From JBCBSS01 sp039819065 (lineage in GTDB: Bacteria; Bacteroidota; Bacteroidia; Cytophagales; Cyclobacteriaceae), in assembly GCA_039819065.1 (NCBI GenBank), contig JBCBSS010000183.1:1-13586 (forward strand): a stretch of 13,586 bases of DNA, written 5' to 3'. The translations under genes were made by a program, and so were the position numbers. Positions within the stretch are counted from its first letter, which is position 1. Each line of letters begins with the position of its first letter. Shown here piece after piece: positions 8,131 through 13,489 of the stretch. The notes under the pieces were generated by a model. The model saw nothing but the letters and a program-made list of their open reading frames with translations, searched no databases and was not told the DNA's origin.

Positions 8131-9471
8131 ATGAATTCTATCCTAATTCTGAATGCAAATATAGTAAACGAAGGAAACAGCTCTGAAGGAGATGTTTTAA
8201 TCAAAGATGGTCGAATCGACACCATCGGAAAAGACTTATCCGGCCAACGAGCGGATAAAGTAATCGATGCTGCCGGAAAATACCTTCTACCTGGAGTAAT
8301 TGACGACCAGGTACATTTCAGGGAGCCTGGCTTAACGCATAAGGCTAACATTTACACAGAAGCTAAGGCAGCCGTGGCTGGTGGCATTACTTCGTTCATG
8401 GAGATGCCTAATACCGTACCCAATGCGCTCACACAGACGCTCTTACAGGATAAGTATGACATAGCCGAAAAGTCATCGCTGGCCAATTATTCATTCTATA
8501 TGGGCGCCTCTAACGACAACCTTGAAGAGGTTTTGAAAACTGATCCCAATACTGTTTGTGGTGTGAAGGTTTTCATGGGTTCGTCTACGGGTAATATGTT
8601 AGTAGATAATGAACAGACTTTAAGTGGGCTATTTTCCAAAGTTGACATGTTAATTGCTACTCACTGTGAAGATGAGGCTACTATTCGAGCCAACACGGCA
8701 GAGTTCAGAGCCAAATACGGAGAAGATTTACCAATTAGTTATCACCCTTTGATTCGCAGCGAGGAAGCTTGCTATAAGTCTTCTTCTTTAGCCGTAGAAT
8801 TAGCGAAGGAATACAATACGCGTTTACATATTCTGCACATCTCCACGGCTAAGGAGCTTTCGCTCTTTGAGAACAAAACACCTCTGACTGAAAAACGAAT
8901 TACTTCTGAGGCATGTATACACCATATGTGGTTTGATGATAGCTTTTATGACGAGAAGGGCACTTTGATAAAATGGAACCCGGCAGTGAAAACAGCTAAT
9001 GACCGTGAGCATATTTTCAACGCTATGCTGGATGGCATTATAGATGTTATCGCTACTGATCATGCCCCTCATACTTTAGAGGAAAAGCAAAACACCTATT
9101 TCAACGCGCCTTCGGGTGGGCCTTTGGTACAGCACAGCCTGGTGGCCATGCTTGACTTCTACCATGCTGGCAAAATCACCCTGGAGCAGATTGTGGAAAA
9201 GATGACGCACAACCCAGCTATTATGTTCGACATTGTGGACAGAGGATTTATTAGGGAAGGATATTATGCTGATTTGGTATTGGTTGATCTTAATAACCCT
9301 TGGGAGGTTAAAAAGGATAATATACTGGCGAAATGTGGCTGGTCACCGTTTGAAGGGCATCAGTTCAAGTCAAAAGTGACTCATACCATCGTTTCAGGTC
9401 ATTTAGTATATGAGAATGGCATATTCAATGAAAGCCGATATGGCGAAAGGCTCAGTTTCAGCAGGTCATAA
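8131..9471 (+). CDS. pyrC: Dihydroorotase (amidohydrolase superfamily)
   Basis: The 446-residue protein should catalyse reversible cyclisation of carbamoyl-aspartate to dihydroorotate in de novo pyrimidine synthesis. Visible motifs are PGVIDDQVHFREPG (54-67), MEMPNT (90-95), the probable carboxylated metal-bridging lysine K146 in GVKVFMGSSTG, H178 in ATHCED, H233 and H236 in LHILHIS, and D310 in ATDHAPH. In most amidohydrolases the first motif is HxH; here it is Q60-V-H62. I recall this DxQVHFREPG form from a subgroup of dihydroorotases in Bacteroidota and some other bacteria, so it probably reflects the clade rather than a defect. A related cyclic amidohydrolase cannot be fully excluded, but FREPG, K146 and the length favour dihydroorotase. 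No other pyr gene is adjacent. Confidence 0.9.
   Translation: MNSILILNANIVNEGNSSEGDVLIKDGRIDTIGKDLSGQRADKVIDAAGKYLLPGVIDDQVHFREPGLTHKANIYTEAKAAVAGGITSFMEMPNTVPNALTQTLLQDKYDIAEKSSLANYSFYMGASNDNLEEVLKTDPNTVCGVKVFMGSSTGNMLVDNEQTLSGLFSKVDMLIATHCEDEATIRANTAEFRAKYGEDLPISYHPLIRSEEACYKSSSLAVELAKEYNTRLHILHISTAKELSLFENKTPLTEKRITSEACIHHMWFDDSFYDEKGTLIKWNPAVKTANDREHIFNAMLDGIIDVIATDHAPHTLEEKQNTYFNAPSGGPLVQHSLVAMLDFYHAGKITLEQIVEKMTHNPAIMFDIVDRGFIREGYYADLVLVDLNNPWEVKKDNILAKCGWSPFEGHQFKSKVTHTIVSGHLVYENGIFNESRYGERLSFSRS
8156..8163 (-). promoter_or_regulatory. Candidate -7 box (TATATTTG) for the helicase, inside pyrC
   Basis: On the minus strand this reads TATATTTG, a perfect match to TAnnTTTG, 69 bases upstream of the helicase start codon and within the first codons of pyrC. 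If used, the helicase and pyrC transcripts would overlap for roughly 40 nt at their 5' ends. It could be chance within an AT-rich coding stretch. Confidence 0.35.
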
Positions 9472-9487
9472 ATAATGAAAAAACCGG

Positions 9488-9518
9488 TTTGCAAATTCCG
9501 TTAATGTATCTAAATTTG
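9488..9518 (+). promoter_or_regulatory. tRNA-His promoter (TTTG-N19-TAAATTTG)
   Basis: TTTG at 9488-9491, a 19-nt spacer and TAAATTTG at 9511-9518 reproduce the Bacteroidota primary-sigma promoter (-33 TTTG, -7 TAnnTTTG) with ideal spacing. It lies 14 bases before the mature 5' end of the tRNA. It is the best promoter in the window and supports real expression of the tRNA. Confidence 0.8.
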
Positions 9519-9532
9519 CAATCCTTTTACAC

Positions 9533-9607
9533 GGTGGTTGTAGTTCAGTTGGTTAGAACGCCTGATTGTGGTTCAGGAGGTCGCCGGTTCGAATCCGGTC
9601 TTCCACC
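9533..9607 (+). tRNA. tRNA-His (anticodon GTG)
   Basis: It folds as a cloverleaf: D stem GTTC/GAAC, anticodon stem CCTGA/TCAGG with loop TTGTGGT and anticodon GTG at 9568-9570, variable AGGTC, T stem GCCGG/CCGGT with loop TTCGAAT. The encoded G at 9533 is the extra G-1 that marks tRNA-His and pairs with C73 at 9607. The 3' CCA is not encoded. In the acceptor stem, positions 5-68 and 6-67 are both T opposite T, which weakens the helix next to the G7-C66 pair. A strong promoter lies upstream and a terminator downstream. The 3' portion from 9578 is repeated in the array that follows. Confidence 0.92.
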
Positions 9608-9623
9608 CTCTTAAAAGTTAAGA

Positions 9624-9649
9624 AGAGCCTCTTTAGTGAGGCTTTTTTT
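9624..9649 (+). terminator. Intrinsic terminator of tRNA-His
   Basis: The stem agcctc/gaggct with loop tttagt, extended by A-T pairs, is followed by seven T residues. It sits 17 bases after the tRNA and is the first of three nearly identical copies in the array. Confidence 0.85.
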
Positions 9650-9724
9650 ATGTCATCACTAGAATGGGATAAACTGGATCTTCTATATCATAAGGCCATC
9701 ATCCCCAACCCAAAAGTTTTGTAA
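9650..9724 (+). CDS. 24-codon ORF in repeat unit 1 (doubtful)
   Basis: The ORF reads MSSLEWDKLDLLYHK followed by nine more residues, then TAA. Its ATG touches the end of the terminator T-run, so it is not expected to be transcribed from the tRNA promoter, and I see no promoter or ribosome site of its own. The copy in unit 2 is also open, with three synonymous and two amino-acid-changing codons. It may be a remnant of a longer gene or chance. No function can be assigned. Confidence 0.2.
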   Translation: MSSLEWDKLDLLYHKAIIPNPKVL

Positions 9725-9780
9725 GAAAGAACGTCCCGATGCAATCGGGAAGGTCGCCGGTTCGAATCCGGTCTTCCACC
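9716..9780 (+). pseudogene. tRNA-like unit lacking a pairing 5' acceptor strand (copy 2)
   Basis: In exact register with tRNA-His positions 10-73, this segment has a D-arm-like GTTT/GAAC stem with a 9-nt loop, a 5-bp stem TCCCG/CGGGA with a 7-nt loop ATGCAAT (T at position 33, GCA at 34-36, A at 37), the variable AGGTC, and a T arm and 3' acceptor strand identical to the real tRNA. The bases where the 5' acceptor strand should be (9706-9715, CAACCCAAAA) do not pair with CTTCCAC, so it cannot be a normal tRNA. It is best called a tRNA pseudogene or tRNA-derived chimera; the tRNA-like hairpin may be coincidental. Confidence 0.5.
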
Positions 9781-9796
9781 CTTCTAAAAGTTAAGA

Positions 9797-9821
9797 AGAG
9801 CCTCTTTAGTGAGGCTTTTTT
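9797..9821 (+). terminator. Second copy of the tRNA terminator
   Basis: It has the same agcctc/gaggct hairpin as the tRNA-His terminator, with six T residues. It lies in repeat unit 2 at the equivalent position. Confidence 0.75.
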
Positions 9822-9896
9822 ATGTCATCACTAGAATGGGATAAACTGGACCTTCTATATCATAAAGCCACCATCCATAACCCAAAAGTTCTGTAA
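9822..9896 (+). CDS. 24-codon ORF in repeat unit 2 (doubtful)
   Basis: Second copy of the small ORF, same length, differing at I17T and P19H and by silent changes at D10, K15 and L24. It starts directly after the terminator T-run like the first copy. The intact frame in both copies is weak evidence only, because the copies are too recent for a selection test. Confidence 0.2.
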   Translation: MSSLEWDKLDLLYHKATIHNPKVL

Positions 9897-9954
9897 GAAA
9901 GAACGTCCCGATGCAATCGGGAAGGTCACCGAGCTGAGAATCCGGTCTTCCACC
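9888..9954 (+). pseudogene. Degenerate tRNA-like unit (copy 3)
   Basis: It has the same layout as the copy at 9716-9780. The D-arm-like stem is a perfect GTTC/GAAC, the TCCCG/CGGGA hairpin is identical, but the T arm is damaged: TTCGAAT is lost and 2 nt are gained. The 3' acceptor strand CTTCCAC is kept and there is no matching 5' strand. This is the most decayed copy. Confidence 0.5.
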
Positions 9955-9970
9955 CTTTTAAAAGTTAAGA

Positions 9971-9994
9971 AGAGCCTCTTTAGTGAGGCTTTTT
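9971..9994 (+). terminator. Third copy of the tRNA terminator
   Basis: It has the same agcctc/gaggct hairpin, followed by five T residues. Homology to the array ends just after it, near 9998. Confidence 0.7.
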
Positions 9995-10103
9995 ATGTCT
10001 GCCAAATAAAAGGACTAATATGCCAATCTCATTTAAAAGAGTGAAATCTAAGCTACAGATAACACCGATTTCATTTCGTCCAAAAAAAGGGTAAATTTCG
10101 GAT

Positions 10104-10358
10104 ATGGTCTCTCAACAAAATTTTCAGAAACTACCTCTTCGTGAGAAGATCAAGATGCTTTATGAACAGGGTAGCTTCGTCACTTCTATTCGCTACTACG
10201 GTTATAAGGTGAACCTATATACGCTTGGGGATTTCTGCGTGGAGGTATTCTATAACCACAAGCTGGATACTGTAGAAAAAATTGAGCCCTTGGAGGGGTC
10301 TCCTTCCAGGATGAAGTTCTATTCTGATCAGATCAGGCTTCCTAAGAATCTCTTCTAA
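10104..10358 (+). CDS. Small conserved-type cytoplasmic protein of unknown function
   Basis: This 84-residue protein has no signal peptide and no membrane segment. I recall very similar short proteins in Cytophagales annotated as hypothetical, with the core GSFVTSIRYYGYKVNLYTLG, VEVFYNHK and a C-terminus RMKFYSDQIRLPKNLF; this is memory, not a search. The N-terminal LPLREKIKMLYEQG looks helical and the middle looks like several beta strands rich in Tyr and Phe, suggesting a compact alpha-plus-beta fold. No catalytic motif is visible. An upstream TAAATTTC at 10092-10099 is too close to the ATG to be a convincing promoter, so transcription may begin further up, possibly by read-through from the repeat array. 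Confidence 0.75.
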   Translation: MVSQQNFQKLPLREKIKMLYEQGSFVTSIRYYGYKVNLYTLGDFCVEVFYNHKLDTVEKIEPLEGSPSRMKFYSDQIRLPKNLF

Positions 10359-10360
10359 TA

Positions 10361-10386
10361 AAAAAAGCCTCTCAAATGAGAGGCTT
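10361..10386. terminator. Bidirectional terminator between convergent genes
   Basis: The 9-bp stem AAGCCTCTC/GAGAGGCTT with loop aaat lies between two convergent genes. On the minus strand it is followed by a run of seven T residues, a strong intrinsic terminator for the membrane protein gene. On the + strand the following bases (catatatcttg) are a poor T-run, so it works less well for the 84-residue protein gene. Confidence 0.75.
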
Positions 10387-10411
10387 CATATATCTTGTAT
10401 AATATTTTCTT

Positions 10412-11170
10412 CTACTCTAACACTTTGTCTCCTGCACTGGATTTGGAGAGCTTGGCTATTACACATTCCCTTTTTTCCTTATAACCTGAGTATACGTCTT
10501 CATAATATTTGATCAAAAGACCTTCCTCGTCGTATGTAGGCGGCTTCACTATTTCTTCTTTCACCACTTTCAATGTATAGTATCCTGAATCAGGAGAAAG
10601 TTCTGCATGCAAGTGACCAGCATATTTCTCGATCTTTGTATATCCTGTTTCTTCATCTACCCAAACGTCGTAGTCTACAGAGAATATATTTTCCTCAGCC
10701 TGCATACCTTCATCCAAGTAAACATCTTCTTCTTCCTCACTTAGTAACTTCATTGGCTTACCAGACTTAGGAGAAATCCTAGGCTTATACCTTAGCTTCT
10801 TAAGTCGCTTTTCTATGTAGAAAGGATAATAGAACCTCAGTGTATTTCTCAATACCACTCCGGCAATCAATGCCATCAGTACAGTTACAAATGCTCTTAC
10901 GAAGACAAGAATCATAAATGACTCTTCGGAAGGGCCTATGTATGAATTGAGGAACAGTGCTACGGCAGCGATAAGAAAAATACAAGCGACCCATAAAATT
11001 CTGATCTCATACTTATTGATGAAATCATATTTGGCTTTTGGATCACTGTTCATCAACAGCCTTAACTCGTAAATCAGCACGATGGCCAAGAAAACGCCAC
11101 CAAGTGCGAACCCGGCTATTCTGGCAAAACTATTCCATTGGTCGAGCGCTTCAAGTAAACTTGGGTCCAT
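10412..11170 (-). CDS. Three-helix membrane protein with acidic and degenerate ribbon-like cytoplasmic domain
   Basis: I do not recognise a named family, although I recall similar hypothetical proteins in Bacteroidota. The 252-residue protein has three probable membrane helices at about residues 15-38, 57-75 and 86-108, then a basic stretch (IEKRLKKLRYKPR) that fixes the C-terminal domain in the cytoplasm. That domain starts with SPKSGKPMKLLSEEEEDVYL and continues FSVDYDVWVDEETGYTKIEKY. Two segments, ELSPDSGYYTL (190-200) and YYEDVYSGYKEKRE (222-235), have the shape of the two knuckles of a zinc ribbon (CxxCGY), but the ligand positions are Ser/Ser and Asp/Ser rather than Cys. It stands alone between dxs and a terminator. 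Its role is unknown. Confidence 0.8.
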   Translation of the reverse strand: MDPSLLEALDQWNSFARIAGFALGGVFLAIVLIYELRLLMNSDPKAKYDFINKYEIRILWVACIFLIAAVALFLNSYIGPSEESFMILVFVRAFVTVLMALIAGVVLRNTLRFYYPFYIEKRLKKLRYKPRISPKSGKPMKLLSEEEEDVYLDEGMQAEENIFSVDYDVWVDEETGYTKIEKYAGHLHAELSPDSGYYTLKVVKEEIVKPPTYDEEGLLIKYYEDVYSGYKEKRECVIAKLSKSSAGDKVLE

Positions 11171-11201
11171 GATTGAAGGTTGAAAATTTTACGATTTATA
11201 A

Positions 11202-11209
11202 CAAATATA
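11202..11209 (-). promoter_or_regulatory. Candidate -7 box (TATATTTG) for the membrane protein gene
   Basis: On the minus strand this is a perfect TAnnTTTG match, 31 bases upstream of the start codon. A TTTG at 11233-11236 lies 23 bases further upstream, a longer spacing than ideal. The predicted leader is about 25 nt. Confidence 0.5.
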
Positions 11210-11374
11210 TTAAAAATTTCAGTCTAATTAACCAAACAAAAAACAAAAAAATGTCAAGCTGACATCGTTATAAAATAAAAAATTAATGCCCTCAGTAGCT
11301 TGAACGGGCGAAAATCATAAGACGAATATTAGAGAATTAATTTTTAATAACAAGAAAAAGAGCAAAATATATGT

Positions 11375-11431
11375 AAAAACCTACACCTTATGGTTTTAGG
11401 TGTTTTGGTCGCTCTTTGCAATAAGCGACCA
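11375..11431 (-). terminator. Paired hairpins after dxs, probable terminator
   Basis: Reading on the minus strand, an 8-bp stem TGGTCGCT/AGCGACCA (11406-11431) is followed by a second stem ACACCT/AGGTGT (11383-11403) and then AGGTTTTT. The second stem plus its T-run is a plausible terminator for dxs. The first has no T-run of its own. The remaining gap (11210-11374) is AT-rich and shows nothing else I can support. Confidence 0.45.
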
Positions 11432-11468
11432 TTCTCAAAAAATAAAAATCGTCAATAATCTAGCAGTC

Positions 11469-13400
11469 TTAAACTTGAGGAACTGCTACTCCGGCCATAG
11501 ATAATACTACACACTTAAGCCCAAATGGGTCAAAACCACACTCGTTCTGAAGCTCTAGTTGCTCTCCATGCTCAATTATTTTATCGGGGATACCGAGGCG
11601 TTTGATCTGAGAAGTATAGCCATGATCGGCCATGAATTCTACTATAGCGCTACCAAAACCTCCCTGTAGGCAGCCATCTTCAATGGTTACGACCTTTTTG
11701 AAGTTGCTGAAAATGTCATGTAAAAGCTCTTCATCAAGCGGCTTTACGAAGCGCATGTCATAGTGTGCAGGATGTACACCGTCTTTCGCTACCTCCTCGC
11801 AGACCTGTACTGCATAATTACCAACGTGTCCTATGGAAAGGATAGCAATGTCTTCTCCATCCGCTACTTTTCTGCCCTTGCCAATTTCGATCTCCTGAAA
11901 AGGTGTACGCCATTCAGGCATTACACCCTGGCCACGCGGATATCTGATGGTAAAAGCGCTACCTTCCCTTGGTAATTGGGAAGTGTACATCATATTGCGG
12001 AGTTCTTCTTCATTCATTGGTGCCGCGACGATCATATTAGGAATGCATCGCATGTAAGCAATGTCGTAGGCACCATGGTGCGTAGGCCCATCAGCTCCTG
12101 CAAAACCAGCCCTATCCAAGCAGAATACGACCGGAAGGTCCTGGATACAAACGTCATGTATCACCTGGTCATAAGCACGTTGCATGAAAGTACTGTATAT
12201 ATTACAGAAAGGTATTAGCCCTTGCGTAGCTAAGCCGGCTGAAAATGTAACTGCGTGTTGTTCTGCAATTCCGACATCAAATGCACGATCTGGCATTTCT
12301 TTCATCATGATATTGAGTGATGAACCCGTAGGCATAGCAGGAGTAATACCAACGATCTTATCGTTCTCTTTTGCCAGCTCCACTATGGTATGGCCGAATA
12401 CGTCCTGATATTTAGGAGGCTGAGGCGTCTCATGGACTTTTTTACGTACTTCTCCAGTAACCTTGTCAAACTTGCCTGGCGCATGCCATTTAGTCTTGTT
12501 ACCAGTTTCAGCGGGTCCATAGCCCTTACCTTTAACAGTGACGCAGTGTAGAATTTTTGGCCCCTTGATGTCCTTAAGATCATTAAGGACGCTTACAAGG
12601 TGATTGACGTCATGCCCATCAACCGGACCGAAATATCTTAAGTTAAGTGATTCAAATAAGTTACTCTTACTAAGCAAGAATGACTTAACGGTACTTTCTA
12701 TTTTAGAAGCTATATCTTGGGCGCTTGTCCCGAACTTACTGATCTTACCGAGTATGTTCCATACTTCGTCTTTGATCTTGTTATATGTATGGGAAGTGGT
12801 TATGTCCGTGAGATAATCCTTCAATGCACCTACGTTAGGATCAATAGACATGCAGTTGTCATTCAATACAATCAACATGTTCGTGTCCGAGACACCTGCG
12901 TTATTCATACCCTCGAAGGCCAAACCACCGGTCATCGCACCGTCACCGATCACAGCGATGTGCTGCTTTTCTTCCTGACCGGTGTATTTAGAGGCAGTAG
13001 CCATGCCAAGAGCGGCCGATATTGAAGTTGAAGAGTGTCCTACACCAAATGTATCGTACTCGCTTTCCTTTCTTTTGGGGAAACCTGAGATACCATTGTA
13101 GCTTCTATTAGTATGGAAGGCTTCTTTTCTACCGGTGAGAATCTTATGCCCGTAAGCCTGGTGTCCTACATCCCACACCAGTTGATCTTCCGGTGTATTA
13201 AAGATGTAATGTAAGGCTACCGTTAATTCAACTACACCTAAGCTAGCACCAAAATGCCCGCCATAAACAGAAACATTATCTATAATGAATTGTCTGACCT
13301 CATCACATACCTGCACCAATTGGGCTTGGTCTAATTTTCTAAGGTCTTCCGGCTTGTTAATTTTTGCGAGCAGTTCTCCTGGTTCTATAAGCATTCCCAT
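11469..13400 (-). CDS. dxs: 1-deoxy-D-xylulose-5-phosphate synthase
   Basis: The 643-residue protein is of family length. It joins pyruvate and glyceraldehyde 3-phosphate with thiamine diphosphate to make DXP, the entry step of the MEP isoprenoid pathway and a precursor for thiamine and pyridoxal. Visible motifs are H80 in DVGHQAYGHKILTGR, GVGHSSTSISAALGMA (119-134), the ThDP/Mg site GDGAMTGG (152-159) with N182 in LNDNCMSI, the catalytic E380 in DVGIAEQHAVTFSAGLA, and DRAGFAGADGPTHHG (429-443). The C-terminal transketolase domain is complete. The start could be the ATG at 13400 or the one two codons later (13394); MLIEPGELL from the latter resembles many homologues. No other isoprenoid gene is adjacent. 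Confidence 0.97.
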   Translation of the reverse strand: MGMLIEPGELLAKINKPEDLRKLDQAQLVQVCDEVRQFIIDNVSVYGGHFGASLGVVELTVALHYIFNTPEDQLVWDVGHQAYGHKILTGRKEAFHTNRSYNGISGFPKRKESEYDTFGVGHSSTSISAALGMATASKYTGQEEKQHIAVIGDGAMTGGLAFEGMNNAGVSDTNMLIVLNDNCMSIDPNVGALKDYLTDITTSHTYNKIKDEVWNILGKISKFGTSAQDIASKIESTVKSFLLSKSNLFESLNLRYFGPVDGHDVNHLVSVLNDLKDIKGPKILHCVTVKGKGYGPAETGNKTKWHAPGKFDKVTGEVRKKVHETPQPPKYQDVFGHTIVELAKENDKIVGITPAMPTGSSLNIMMKEMPDRAFDVGIAEQHAVTFSAGLATQGLIPFCNIYSTFMQRAYDQVIHDVCIQDLPVVFCLDRAGFAGADGPTHHGAYDIAYMRCIPNMIVAAPMNEEELRNMMYTSQLPREGSAFTIRYPRGQGVMPEWRTPFQEIEIGKGRKVADGEDIAILSIGHVGNYAVQVCEEVAKDGVHPAHYDMRFVKPLDEELLHDIFSNFKKVVTIEDGCLQGGFGSAIVEFMADHGYTSQIKRLGIPDKIIEHGEQLELQNECGFDPFGLKCVVLSMAGVAVPQV

Positions 13401-13481
13401 GCAGTTTTTTTGAAGTATAAGGAATAAACAATGAAGTTAAGTTAAGTGTTTAGACCAATTATTACAATTCTTTTAAACGCC

Positions 13482-13489
13482 CAAAGTTA
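13482..13489 (-). promoter_or_regulatory. Candidate -7 box (TAACTTTG) for dxs
   Basis: On the minus strand this is a perfect TAnnTTTG match, 81 bases upstream of the dxs start codon, giving a leader of about 75 nt. No clear -33 TTTG is present at the best distance. I see no riboswitch fold in the leader. The final bases to 13586 hold no gene I can support. Confidence 0.45.

Larger units (their letters stand above)
9578..9998 (+). repeat. Tandem array of tRNA-His 3' segments, about 172-bp unit, 2.4 copies
   Basis: Unit 1 (9578-9750, 173 bp) begins inside the real tRNA at the variable loop. Unit 2 (9751-9922, 172 bp) is about 95% identical by hand alignment (8 substitutions and one T deleted). 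Unit 3 starts at 9923 and is cut off near 9998. Each unit holds the tRNA T arm and 3' acceptor strand, the terminator hairpin, a 24-codon ORF, and a segment ending in TCCCGATGCAATCGGGA directly before the next tRNA-like part. The first 32 bases of units 1 and 2 are identical. In unit 3 the T arm is corrupted (ACCGAGCTGAGAAT, 2 nt longer). The third unit lacks the ORF after five codons. Confidence 0.9.

Noticed and set aside
9481..9490. AAACCGGTTT palindrome after pyrC as a terminator
   Set aside because: A continuous palindrome without loop or following T-run does not make a useful RNA hairpin; its TTTG overlaps the tRNA promoter instead.
9650..9998. CRISPR-like array
   Set aside because: The period is about 172 bp with near-identical spacers and tRNA homology, and there are no cas genes; it is a tandem duplication.
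10092..10099. TAAATTTC as promoter of the 84-residue protein gene
   Set aside because: One mismatch to the consensus and only 4 bases before the ATG, so the start of transcription would fall at or past the start codon.
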